A DNA stretch of 35,724 bases from a virus. Below are positions 7,288 to 14,185 of the stretch, one piece after another. Positions within the stretch are counted from its first letter, which is position 1; each line of letters opens with the position of its first letter. A model generated the notes under the pieces. It worked only from the letters and a program-made list of their open reading frames with translations, made no database searches and was not told the origin of the DNA. The stretch is from IMG/VR virus record IMGVR_UViG_3300023174_000017, positions 1 through 35,724 of that record; one strand, written 5' to 3'. Position numbers and translations under genes: made by a program.

Positions 7288-7775
7288 CAAACAGCGTTCA
7301 AATCAATGTTGAGGATGCGTTAGACAATCTTCTAGCGAACATCCCCAATCTCAATGTGTATAAGACTAATAGGGTAGGGGCAAAGCTATTCCCATCGGCC
7401 ACAATCTCGGCATCGGTTGGGGGGCAGTTGCTTGGGAACTATACCGGGGTCTATGAAGTGGCCGTCACAATCGACTACTCCGACACTGCGGCCAAGATTA
7501 GCCAAGCTGATTTTGACGCTGAATACTGCTCAATCTTTGAGGCGTTCTATTCTGAAACTCCACCCCTTTTTACCAAGATTCAAAATAACATAGTCGATAC
7601 AAAGGTCTATACTGCACGAATTACTGGTCAAACCCCAACGATTAGAACAGCTAAAAGGGCTTGGCAGAGAGGCTTGAATATGAGCCTTATTTGCACGCCA
7701 TCAGAAACAAGCGATGGCTTGCGGTCTTTGAACTTCTTTCAAACGCAAAACTCGATGTATGTGGCACTCATTTAA
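7284..7775 (+). CDS. Tail terminator-like protein, copy 2 (paralog of upstream gene)
   Basis: A 163-residue protein from the ATG overlapping the upstream TGA. It aligns along its length with the preceding protein: VEDALDNLL with VENALLNVV, FPSATISASVGG with MPSVTVQAQIGS, FDAEYCSIFEAFY with FDAKFYDILEQLY, VYTARITGQTP with FYVAKVTGDSP, and RAWQRGLNMSL with RTWSRAMTLDI. It has an extra C-terminal tail of about 25 residues. A tandem duplication is thus visible. One copy may be the tail terminator and the other a neck or tail completion protein. Confidence 0.6.
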   Translation: MTNSVQINVEDALDNLLANIPNLNVYKTNRVGAKLFPSATISASVGGQLLGNYTGVYEVAVTIDYSDTAAKISQADFDAEYCSIFEAFYSETPPLFTKIQNNIVDTKVYTARITGQTPTIRTAKRAWQRGLNMSLICTPSETSDGLRSLNFFQTQNSMYVALI

Positions 7776-7791
7776 CAAGGGATAAGGCTAT

Positions 7792-8316
7792 ATGGCACTA
7801 CCTATTTTAGACGGCAACCAGACAGCAGTTACTCTAGCAACAACGGTATCTGGTGGGCAACATTTCCCAAACCATATTATTGCCTCTGGCACGGTGACGG
7901 CGAATTTAGATTCAACTTCATTTATAAATGCAGTAATCGCAAACAACGCTAATGGTGATCTGCTTGCTGTTGAAATTGGTAGTGTTAATTCACTCTTAAC
8001 TTTGCCCATCTCTGGCACAGTCACCGTCGGCTCTATTCCAAATGGAGCATTAACAACTAGATTTGGTTCTGTTGCAACAGCCAATACGGCATTTGCAACT
8101 ACGGCCGTAACAAACACATCAAGAAAGTATTTAATGATTCAGAATATAGCATCAACGGTTATTACTGCTGGAATAGGGTTCACACCCACAACTACACAAG
8201 GCATTCAGATTGTTTCTGGTGCTACAATAACTTTTGATGGTAATTACATTCCAACTGGTGCGGTTCGTATTTTGTCCTCTGTTACTGCGTCAAACTTTAC
8301 TGTTTTAGAGGCATAA
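7792..8316 (+). CDS. Beta-rich virion-type protein, unknown
   Basis: A 174-residue protein dominated by Thr, Ala, Ile, Val and Asn with repeated short strands (IASGTVTANL, LPISGTVTVGS, KYLMIQNIAS). No signal peptide or membrane segment. The last 60 residues (RKYLMIQNIASTVITAGIGFTPT then TITFDG) look like the small beta-sandwich seen in many phage surface proteins. TTAACA lies 14 nt before the ATG and AAGG is nearer to it. No family recognised; structural role inferred from position in the tail operon. Confidence 0.55.
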   Translation: MALPILDGNQTAVTLATTVSGGQHFPNHIIASGTVTANLDSTSFINAVIANNANGDLLAVEIGSVNSLLTLPISGTVTVGSIPNGALTTRFGSVATANTAFATTAVTNTSRKYLMIQNIASTVITAGIGFTPTTTQGIQIVSGATITFDGNYIPTGAVRILSSVTASNFTVLEA

Positions 8317-8325
8317 TTGGGCTTT

Positions 8326-8445
8326 ATGCCAATTCTCTTGTTTGCAGTTTTATTGTGTTCTTGTTCTCCAAGGCACACAGACAACAACGCCTTGCCACGG
8401 TATAGCGATATGGGTGCGGCTGAAGATGCGGGGAAGGCAAAGTGA
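8326..8445 (+). CDS. Very small predicted lipoprotein
   Basis: A 39-residue frame: hydrophobic start (PILLFAVLLCSC) with a lipobox-like LCSC, cysteine 13 being the probable lipidation site, then a short charged soluble part ending DAGKAK. A TTG at 8317 would lengthen the signal by three residues. The stop is immediately followed by the next ATG. Such phage mini-lipoproteins can be outer-membrane spanin subunits or superinfection-exclusion proteins. Since a separate spanin-like pair exists at 16012-16384, exclusion or adsorption blocking is an alternative. Confidence 0.5.
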   Translation: MPILLFAVLLCSCSPRHTDNNALPRYSDMGAAEDAGKAK

Positions 8446-8601
8446 ATGAGTGCCACGGAAGATCAAGAGACACCAAGCTGGAAGGATTTTATGGCAAGCC
8501 TCAAGTTCTTGGAGGCCGAGGGCTATATAGAGATATTCTATAACGACAAGGGCGAGCAGATGGTTAGGATTGCCCCCGGTGCAGAGCGAGCCACGCTATG
8601 A
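8446..8601 (+). CDS. Small acidic hypothetical protein
   Basis: A 51-residue frame starting directly after the previous stop, with its TGA overlapping the next ATG. It contains Trp-Lys-Asp-Phe then a helix (MASLKFLEAEG) and a strand-turn-strand (YIEIFYNDKGEQMVRI). No known family. It is supported mainly by tight coupling with both neighbours. Confidence 0.45.
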   Translation: MSATEDQETPSWKDFMASLKFLEAEGYIEIFYNDKGEQMVRIAPGAERATL

Positions 8602-8852
8602 GTGCAGACCAAGTTGCTGACCTCCGAGAGAGACTCGCAAGAATCGAAGAGAGGCAGGTAGGTCTGATTTCGATTTTAGAGCGTCACACTAGCGAAATAG
8701 CCGAATGGACTAGCAGAATGAACGGCAAGGTGGACACCCTAGAAAGGGATGCTCATACTATCAAAACTAAGCTATGGCTAGTCGCCTTAGTGTCGGGGGC
8801 GGTATTCTCTACAATCTGGGAACTGATTAAAGTGCGAGTGTTCCCTAGATAA
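8598..8852 (+). CDS. XhlA/BhlA-like small membrane protein (coiled coil plus C-terminal TM)
   Basis: An 84-residue protein. Residues 1-58 are a charged coiled-coil-like helix (LRERLARIEERQVGLISILERH and on to a second heptad stretch). Residues about 59-76 form one transmembrane segment (LWLVALVSGAVFSTIWEL), followed by a short basic end. This layout matches haemolysin XhlA/BhlA holin-associated proteins. It lies among tail genes with a mini-lipoprotein, away from the main lysis cassette, so it may be an accessory holin or a membrane-docking tail factor. Confidence 0.55.
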   Translation: MSADQVADLRERLARIEERQVGLISILERHTSEIAEWTSRMNGKVDTLERDAHTIKTKLWLVALVSGAVFSTIWELIKVRVFPR

Positions 8853-8853
8853 T

Positions 8854-8859
8854 TTGACA
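8854..8859 (+). promoter_or_regulatory. TTGACA motif before the 8910 gene
   Basis: TTGACA just after the 8598 gene's stop codon, 15 nt before an ATG that opens only an 11-codon frame (8875-8910), which ends where the 8910 gene starts. It could be a leader peptide or chance. An AAGGGG sequence lies between the motif and that ATG. Confidence 0.35.
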
Positions 8860-8909
8860 TAAACTAAGGGGATTATGGGAAATACACTTTCTAACGAGGT
8901 TTCAATCTA

Positions 8910-9263
8910 ATGGCCGCTACCACGGTGGGGACTACGGGGCTTGTGTTCGGATTAAGCTCAGAAGCAGGGATTGGTCTTGTCCAGAGCTTCACAGAAGCAA
9001 GAAGCATAGAGCGTAATGAAGTTCGCAATCAGACTGGTGAAATTGTTGGAATGTCATTCTTCAATCCAGTAACCAACTATTCGTTGAGCGTAACGATTAC
9101 TGGGCCGTACAATGCAATTCCATCAACAGCGTTAGCGGCACTAGCAAACGCCACGACCTTTGCATCTAACAAAATATATATTGATTCTGTAACGATTAAC
9201 AAGACTAATGACGCATTTGTTACCGTTGATATTGCGGCTATTGGATTCCCGAATTTACCTTAA
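8910..9263 (+). CDS. Small beta-rich tail protein (possible tail tube)
   Basis: A 117-residue protein. Segments VQSFTEARSIERNEVRN, GEIVGMSFFNPVTNYSLSVTITG and a final DAFVTVDIAAIG pattern give a small beta barrel with one helix, compatible with a tail-tube-like or tail-spike-base fold. It lies upstream of the G/GT chaperone pair, where lambda-like phages encode the major tail protein (V). No larger tube candidate is present nearby, so this is my best candidate. Confidence is limited because it is shorter than typical tube proteins. Confidence 0.45.
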   Translation: MAATTVGTTGLVFGLSSEAGIGLVQSFTEARSIERNEVRNQTGEIVGMSFFNPVTNYSLSVTITGPYNAIPSTALAALANATTFASNKIYIDSVTINKTNDAFVTVDIAAIGFPNLP

Positions 9264-9290
9264 AATAACTCAACAAATTGAAATCCTAAT

Positions 9291-9668
9291 ATGCAAGGCG
9301 AGAGTTTTTGGGGAACGACAAATCTCAAAGTTGCGGCTGGTGCTTCCGCATTCGGGGCAAAACTCCGACAAGTTGATCCGGTAACAAGATGTCAGCGAGA
9401 TGATGGTAGCGAGCAAGTAACATTCTGGTTTTCTTCTGGGGATGGGGATACAGCAAAATTAGACCTAGAAAGAAACTGGGCAGATATGAAGTCTGATGCT
9501 GAAAGCCCAGTAAGATATGTTAGGGCGGCACTTGAAAATAGAGAAACTCTTTTGGGGCTGGTCAAAAGATCACAGCCGGTGAAGATTGTGAAGAATGGCT
9601 CTCAAACACTTGTTATATCTGCAAACGCAACAGAGGCACAAAAGAGGGCTATATTGCGACATATATGA
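9291..9668 (+). CDS. Hypothetical protein in tail module
   Basis: A 125-residue protein whose TGA overlaps the next ATG. The N-terminal half (TTNLKVAAGASAFGAKLRQVDPV) is Ala/Gly-rich. The middle has VTFWFSSGDGDTAKLDLERNW and the C-terminus is helical and basic. No family recognised. It lies between the possible tube gene and the tail chaperone pair, suggesting a tail assembly role. Confidence 0.5.
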   Translation: MQGESFWGTTNLKVAAGASAFGAKLRQVDPVTRCQRDDGSEQVTFWFSSGDGDTAKLDLERNWADMKSDAESPVRYVRAALENRETLLGLVKRSQPVKIVKNGSQTLVISANATEAQKRAILRHI

Positions 9669-10042
9669 TGAATGAGATAATGGATTCAGAGTTGAACTCT
9701 CTCTTTGTTAGTCCAGAGAAAAGTTTTATGGGCGAGCCACTTGCCCCATATACAGAGGGTTCAAAACTTCTTTTAATGCAAGTTAGGAATGATGATGACT
9801 CAGCACTTTTCTTTGTATGGTCTTTTGTGTTTATTCATATCGGCCTAAAGAAAAGCAGAAAAGAGGCCATAAATCTTTGTTGGAATAAGAGCTTGTTTAG
9901 GGAAAAATTATTTGAATGGATTTTAGAAAAGACAGAAAAGGATAAAGACGAGGCCACAAAACTTGTTTCTCTTATTGTCGAGGAGTCGAATAAGGGTGCA
10001 GTAGAGATTGTTGGTTCTGGTAGTCCACCGGGAAAGGAATAA
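9665..10042 (+). CDS. Tail assembly chaperone, short form (gpG-like)
   Basis: A 125-residue protein, acidic and helical (SRKEAINLCWNKSLFREKLFEWILE and KDKDEATKLVSLIVEE), matching the helical N-domain of G-type tail assembly chaperones, which coat the tape measure before tube polymerisation. The zero-frame end is a glycine/proline stretch with the slippery heptamer G GGA AAG (10030-10036) two codons before the UAA. Position before the tape measure candidate is the standard one. Confidence 0.8.
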   Translation: MMNEIMDSELNSLFVSPEKSFMGEPLAPYTEGSKLLLMQVRNDDDSALFFVWSFVFIHIGLKKSRKEAINLCWNKSLFREKLFEWILEKTEKDKDEATKLVSLIVEESNKGAVEIVGSGSPPGKE

Positions 10043-10239
10043 CGCCAGCGGGAGTAGCCGCTATGGTATTCACGCTGGCAGAAAAGACTGGGTGGACAAT
10101 AGACTATATAATGTGGGAAATACCAATCTGTATAATCAACCAAGCCAACAATGTTTATTTATGGACATCCAACGCAAGCACAAGATTAGCAAGTGACAAA
10201 ACATCATCCAATCCAATAGCCAAGCAGTTATTATCTTAA
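9665..10239 (+). CDS. Tail assembly chaperone, -1 frameshifted long form (gpGT-like)
   Basis: If ribosomes slip -1 at GGGAAAG, the protein continues from ...PPGK into GITPAGVAAMVFTLAEKTGW and onward to the TAA at 10237-10239, giving 191 residues. The T-extension has the helical pattern (LAEKTGWTIDYIMWEIP, then INQANNVYLW) typical of GT C-terminal domains that bind tail tube protein. The -1 frame is open over all 66 codons and codes nothing else. The long form should be a minor product needed in a set ratio with G. Confidence 0.8.
10030..10079 (+). promoter_or_regulatory. Programmed -1 ribosomal frameshift signal
   Basis: The slippery heptamer GGGAAAG at 10030-10036 is the one used by lambda G-T and is in the correct phase. 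After a 7-nt spacer, GCCAGCG (10044-10050) pairs perfectly with CGCTGGC (10073-10079) around a 22-nt loop. A competing hairpin, AGCGG (10047-10051) with CCGCT (10058-10062), shares part of the first arm. Confidence 0.85.
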
Positions 10240-10254
10240 CAAATATAAAGTATT

Positions 10255-11103
10255 ATGACCTCTGGAATTGCAACCAACATAGACGAGCTAAAGGACGCTT
10301 TGCTTGTATATCAGAATGTGGTTCGAGTAGAGGCAACAAAAGCACTTTATAATAAGATGGGAGATGTTGCTTTTGCGGCGGCTGAAAATACATATTTCAC
10401 TACGCCAGATAAAATTAGAAAATCAATTTCTGGCCTACCAATTAAGAATGATTCTGGCATTAGGCGTTATGGGGATACTAAATATGTCGGTCAATATAAG
10501 CTAATAAATTGGATTAGAAAGCAAAGGGGGCAGATTCCCTTGGGTGGTAGCAAATTCAGAAAAGTCTCTACATATAAAGTTCAGCCAGAGAGCCTAGTTG
10601 TTCAAGAAAGAATTACTAGGAGAAGAAACCAAGTGCGGTCAAAGGGGCCGTCGATGTCCTCTGGATATTTTATGGATGGCAAATACAAGGCGTTTATTGC
10701 TAGGAGAATACGATCTGCAAAATTCTTGAGAATAGGCTGGGCCGCCGCCGCCAATGCGTTTGGCAAAAGTTTCACTAGAGGCGACTTTGGAACGGCAACT
10801 CTAGCAAGGATTACATCGACTGGCATAGCTGGTGGAGATGTAAAGCAAATGGGCAAAGACCTAACAGAATTTACTATTTTCAACGGGGCTGGTCAATATG
10901 ACGCTAGGAAAAACAAGCCATACCCACAACGCCCCGCATCAGATAAAAAGAGGGCTTATGACATCTTGCAGGAAGGACTGCAAAAGGGAATTAACACGGT
11001 TCTATATGACTCAAAAAGAGGCATCATCCCCTATCTATCCGAAAGATATGATAGAACCCAAAAGGCGATTAAGGTTCTTGGAAGCAAGCTGAAGGTGATT
11101 TGA
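10255..11103 (+). CDS. Tail completion/neck-type protein (putative)
   Basis: A 282-residue very basic protein (many Lys and Arg, e.g. TRRRNQVRSKGPSMSSGYF and IARRIRSAKFLRIGWAAAANAFG). The opening helix (NIDELKDALLVYQNVVRVEATKAL) and the basic middle recall HK97 gp10-type tail completion or neck proteins, though these are usually shorter and lie before the tube gene. TTAACA lies 13 nt before its ATG. It sits between the GT chaperone and the tape measure candidate. Function is inferred from position. Confidence 0.4.
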   Translation: MTSGIATNIDELKDALLVYQNVVRVEATKALYNKMGDVAFAAAENTYFTTPDKIRKSISGLPIKNDSGIRRYGDTKYVGQYKLINWIRKQRGQIPLGGSKFRKVSTYKVQPESLVVQERITRRRNQVRSKGPSMSSGYFMDGKYKAFIARRIRSAKFLRIGWAAAANAFGKSFTRGDFGTATLARITSTGIAGGDVKQMGKDLTEFTIFNGAGQYDARKNKPYPQRPASDKKRAYDILQEGLQKGINTVLYDSKRGIIPYLSERYDRTQKAIKVLGSKLKVI

Positions 11104-11118
11104 TAAGGCAATAGGTAT

Positions 11119-12081
11119 ATGCTCCCGCTAATTCTCAAGGTTATAGCTGACACAAAAGACGCAAAGTTCACCCCAGTTACAAGGGAAATGGACGGATTGC
11201 GTATGTCCTCACAAAAGACCGGGCAAGCAGTTAGGCAGTTGGCAAATATATTTAGTGATTCTCGTGACCCCGTAGTTGCCTTGGCTGGCTCTGTGGATGG
11301 CCTAACTAGAGCCTTTAGGCTTGGGCTTGGTGCTACTGTGGCAGTTGTTGGAATTACTGAGGCAATTAAGGTTTTTGTCTCTAATTCCGAGAAGATGAAC
11401 GCTATCACGGAAATGATAAATGCAAGCATCAAAGACTTTCAATCATCAGTTGGATTAGTCAATTTTGAGGGGGCAACAAGTCAAGTTATAAAACTTTCGG
11501 ATGCTTTACAAAAGGCTAGAGAACAAATGCCCGCCTCTGGTGGTGGTGGCTTTTTAGATGAGATTTTGACTAGGACTGGAAAGAGCATATCTGATATTGC
11601 ACTATCAAAAGAAAAGGCAAATCTAGCCATAACAGAAGCACAAACAGCACAACAACAAGCCAAATATGCGGCTGAAACTGCTCTTAAAAAAGAGAATGAA
11701 CTTTCTGCACTTCGCCTAATCAATGCAGAAGAAGCAAAGCGGGTCGAGATACAACAGAAATACGATAAAGAGGTTGAATCAGCTAGGAGACAAGGATTGT
11801 TGACTCCGGGTATAGAGGCTGGATTAGCCAGAAGAAGGGACATCGCATTGGCTGGAATAGATGCCCCAGCACAACAACAAGCAAAAGAGCAAAGGATACA
11901 GAATTACCAAGCCGCACTATCTGGTGCTGGCGTTCCACCGGTATCTATGCCTCAGTCCCCATCGGCGGGGATATTCTCTGGCATTGTCGATGAAGTTAGG
12001 GTGATTAAACAATATGTTGCAACTATGACAGACTTAATGGAAAAACGCCTTGGCGTGCCAATCTTGAGGTCAGCATCGTGA
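11119..12081 (+). CDS. Tape measure protein candidate (short)
   Basis: A 320-residue helical protein. Near residues 72-92 there is one strong hydrophobic segment (FRLGLGATVAVVGITEAIKVFV), as in tape measure proteins, and residues about 150-230 are coiled-coil-like and Ala/Gln/Glu-rich (EAQTAQQQAKYAAETALKKE). It immediately follows the G/GT region as H does in lambda. It is very short compared with lambda H (853 residues), implying a tail of roughly one third of lambda's length if length scaling holds. TTGATA lies 13 nt before the ATG. Confidence 0.6.
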   Translation: MLPLILKVIADTKDAKFTPVTREMDGLRMSSQKTGQAVRQLANIFSDSRDPVVALAGSVDGLTRAFRLGLGATVAVVGITEAIKVFVSNSEKMNAITEMINASIKDFQSSVGLVNFEGATSQVIKLSDALQKAREQMPASGGGGFLDEILTRTGKSISDIALSKEKANLAITEAQTAQQQAKYAAETALKKENELSALRLINAEEAKRVEIQQKYDKEVESARRQGLLTPGIEAGLARRRDIALAGIDAPAQQQAKEQRIQNYQAALSGAGVPPVSMPQSPSAGIFSGIVDEVRVIKQYVATMTDLMEKRLGVPILRSAS

Positions 12082-12905
12082 GTGCAACCTTAGTCGGGAA
12101 GCCAGCCAGCGGTCAGAAGGTTTTGCGAAAAACCAATATGACTACCGAGATCGACGGCCTTACACTTCTTTCTGAGACTTACACAATCCGCACGGCTGAT
12201 GTGGCGACACTTGAGCCAGACCGCAACACCCTCCACAGCGTCTTTGTCGATTCATCCTACACGCCAAAATACACACGGATGGCCGTGGAGACGACAAGGG
12301 TAGAGCCTTTAGACGGCGACCTATCTTCTTTAGTAGTGAACTATGTAGGGATGACTACCGCCAGCGGGCTACCAGCCGCTTATGTGACGGCGGTTGGGCA
12401 AGCAGGGGCGGGCGTGTTTGGGGCAGACGCATCCATCGTCGCTAAGTATATCACAACAGACAGCTATTTTGACCTACTGAAAGGCGGGGTGTTGGCGTTA
12501 GACTTTACCAACAGCCAAATCATCATACCCACAAAACGCCTAATGCCCGCTTCAATCAATGGGACGATAATGCCTCCTAACCCAAGACAACGGGAATATC
12601 GCAGAAACTCAACACGATCCGAGATTGAGGCCGCACAAGGTGCCGCTATATCGGAAGCAAATGCAAGGGCTGGCAGATATGGTAATATCACGATTGGATC
12701 GATTGTGCCGTACCCCGTAACGATTGAATGGATTTATGCGGGATATGTCCAAAGCTCAATTTCATTCACTCGCCGTGGATTATTCAATCAGATCGAGGAG
12801 CAGTTCACAGAATACTTCCGTGGTACAGATGCCTTCTATACTGGCGACGGCATTCCTAATGTTAAAAAGATCGAGGCTTACTCTGCTGTGAATTTCGTAT
12901 TCTAA
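12078..12905 (+). CDS. Distal tail or tail-tip protein (putative)
   Basis: A 275-residue protein with a GTG start overlapping the tape measure stop by GTGA. Mostly beta with Thr, Val and Ile strands (YTIRTADVATL, SLVVNYVGMTT). A helical insertion (RSEIEAAQGAAISEANARAG) precedes a strand pattern TITIEW-like (YPVTIEWIYAGYVQSSISF). Its position after the tape measure suits distal tail or baseplate hub components. No family recognised. Confidence 0.5.
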   Translation: MSATLVGKPASGQKVLRKTNMTTEIDGLTLLSETYTIRTADVATLEPDRNTLHSVFVDSSYTPKYTRMAVETTRVEPLDGDLSSLVVNYVGMTTASGLPAAYVTAVGQAGAGVFGADASIVAKYITTDSYFDLLKGGVLALDFTNSQIIIPTKRLMPASINGTIMPPNPRQREYRRNSTRSEIEAAQGAAISEANARAGRYGNITIGSIVPYPVTIEWIYAGYVQSSISFTRRGLFNQIEEQFTEYFRGTDAFYTGDGIPNVKKIEAYSAVNFVF

Positions 12906-13096
12906 TGAAAACTAAACCGCTTCGCCCTATTCAAGCCACCGCTGACGGCATCGGAATCAGCGTGGAATATATGAATGAGATTATCAATCGAATTGAGGAC
13001 TTGGTCGAAACGGCCAACGCACAAAAGCCAGTAGCGGGGAATAATGTGAAAATATCTTATCTCAATACGGGGGCTGTGATTAACGCTGTGCAGTAA
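12905..13096 (+). CDS. Small tail-tip adaptor, paralogous to next protein's N-terminus
   Basis: A 63-residue protein whose ATG overlaps the upstream stop and whose stop overlaps the next ATG. The arrangement LRPIQATADGIGISVEYMNEIINRIE then KPVAGNNVKISYLNTG matches the first 60 residues of the next protein (IRPIRDGKILDVNLINHIIQRTE, then KMVAGLNIFVEQAGNG). A small domain was thus duplicated: once free-standing and once at the head of the repeat protein. It could be an assembly adaptor. Confidence 0.55.
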   Translation: MKTKPLRPIQATADGIGISVEYMNEIINRIEDLVETANAQKPVAGNNVKISYLNTGAVINAVQ

Positions 13097-14163
13097 TGCG
13101 AATCGTCCCGCCCATCCGTCCGATCCGTGACGGCAAGATCCTCGATGTTAATTTAATCAATCACATAATCCAACGCACCGAGTACGGTGCAGAACTGCTT
13201 GCGAGATATAAGATGGTCGCTGGCTTGAATATATTTGTGGAGCAAGCGGGTAACGGACTAGGCGTATCATATTTAACCGCACTTGCTGGCGGGGCTGGCA
13301 ATCCAGTTCAATCGGGAAGTGCGGGCACGGGTAACGGCGGAGCTGGAACTGGAACGGGTGGGGCGGGGACGGGAACGGGTGGAGCTGGAACGCCAAAGCC
13401 GGCTACTCAGCCGTACAGAATTGCTGGAACTTATGGATTAGGCGGGAGAAATAGAATTTTTATTTATGACGGGTCAACATATACAGATATATATTTTGGA
13501 AATGATAAGCAGATTTTGGGTGTAGGATGGAAAATTGGCATCAGTGGCCTAAATCTTGTCGGGAGTTATCTTTTCAATGGGGATGTGACATCCTTTTTTT
13601 ATAATGGTTTAATAGAGACAGAATTTCGCGTGCCTAATTCCAGGAGAACTGACGCTTTCGACATTGATGGTTCAAATATTTGTGGAAGTTATAATCCGCA
13701 AACTGGGCGTGGGGAAGGCTTTTTTTATAATGGCTCAACATATACGGACTTAATTTTTCCCCCTAATTTTTCCACACTTGCTTATGGAGTTGACGGCTCA
13801 AATGTTGTTGGATCGTATTTAAGTGGGAGTTTCAGAGGTTTTCTTTATAATGGCTCAACATTTACAGATATATTTGTACCCGGATCTTCCTCTACACTGG
13901 CTCATGGCATTGATGGTTCAAATATTGTTGGAAGGTATGCTCTAAACGGAGTCACTAGAGGTTTTCTTTATAACGGCTCAACATTCGTAGATATATTTGT
14001 ACCCGGCTCTTCTTTAACATCTGCTTACGGGATTATTGGTTCAAATATTGTTGGATATTATACTCTAAATGGAGTCAATAGAGGTTTTCTTTATAATGGT
14101 ACAACATATACCGATATATTTGTGCCCGGCTCTTCTAATACGGTAGCCTTTGGCATCGACTAA
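13096..14163 (+). CDS. Tail-tip/receptor-binding protein with HAF-like repeat propeller
   Basis: A 355-residue protein. Residues 1-62 are the adaptor domain shared with the preceding protein. Residues about 64-100 are a Gly/Thr/Ala linker (GTGNGGAGTGTGGAG and so on). From residue 107 there are six units of about 41 residues with the pattern GFLYNGSTFTDIFVPGSS, then a variable stretch, then GIDGSNIVGxYxLNGVxR. This is the HAF extracellular repeat style, expected to build a beta-propeller. The last unit lacks its final strand, but residues 107-120 (RIAGTYGLGGRNR) supply one, as in velcro closure. Probably the host-recognition tip. Confidence 0.65.
   Translation: MRIVPPIRPIRDGKILDVNLINHIIQRTEYGAELLARYKMVAGLNIFVEQAGNGLGVSYLTALAGGAGNPVQSGSAGTGNGGAGTGTGGAGTGTGGAGTPKPATQPYRIAGTYGLGGRNRIFIYDGSTYTDIYFGNDKQILGVGWKIGISGLNLVGSYLFNGDVTSFFYNGLIETEFRVPNSRRTDAFDIDGSNICGSYNPQTGRGEGFFYNGSTYTDLIFPPNFSTLAYGVDGSNVVGSYLSGSFRGFLYNGSTFTDIFVPGSSSTLAHGIDGSNIVGRYALNGVTRGFLYNGSTFVDIFVPGSSLTSAYGIIGSNIVGYYTLNGVNRGFLYNGTTYTDIFVPGSSNTVAFGID
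13285..13395 (+). repeat. Gly/Thr-rich short tandem repeat linker
   Basis: Low-complexity G-rich DNA with repeated GGAACGGG/GGAGCTGG-like blocks encoding a Gly-Thr-Gly-Gly-Ala linker. It is a candidate for length variation by slippage. Confidence 0.7.
13414..14160 (+). repeat. Six HAF-like repeats of about 123 bp each
   Basis: Near-identical DNA blocks recur at about 123-base steps in the second half, e.g. GAGGTTTTCTTTATAATGG in the units near 13835, 13957 and 14080, each followed by CAACATnTAnnGATATATTTGT. Early units are more diverged than late ones. High DNA identity among the last three suggests recent duplication or gene conversion. Confidence 0.75.
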
Positions 14164-14165
14164 AA

Positions 14166-14171
14166 TTGACA
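14166..14171 (+). promoter_or_regulatory. TTGACA motif, 14 nt before the ATG at 14186
   Basis: TTGACA in the 22-base gap after the 13096 gene. The 14 bases to the ATG (CCCACTCACCCTAA) contain no Shine-Dalgarno sequence, so this motif is the only visible start signal. Confidence 0.45.
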
Positions 14172-14185
14172 CCCACTCACCCTAA

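Noticed and set aside
8875-8910. 11-codon leader peptide frame after a TTGACA motif
   Set aside because: Too short to support; kept only as a note to the motif, although its stop touches the next start codon.
10008-10196. 62-codon frame over the frameshift region
   Set aside because: Overlaps the G/GT frames and has no recognisable composition; the -1 extension explains this stretch.
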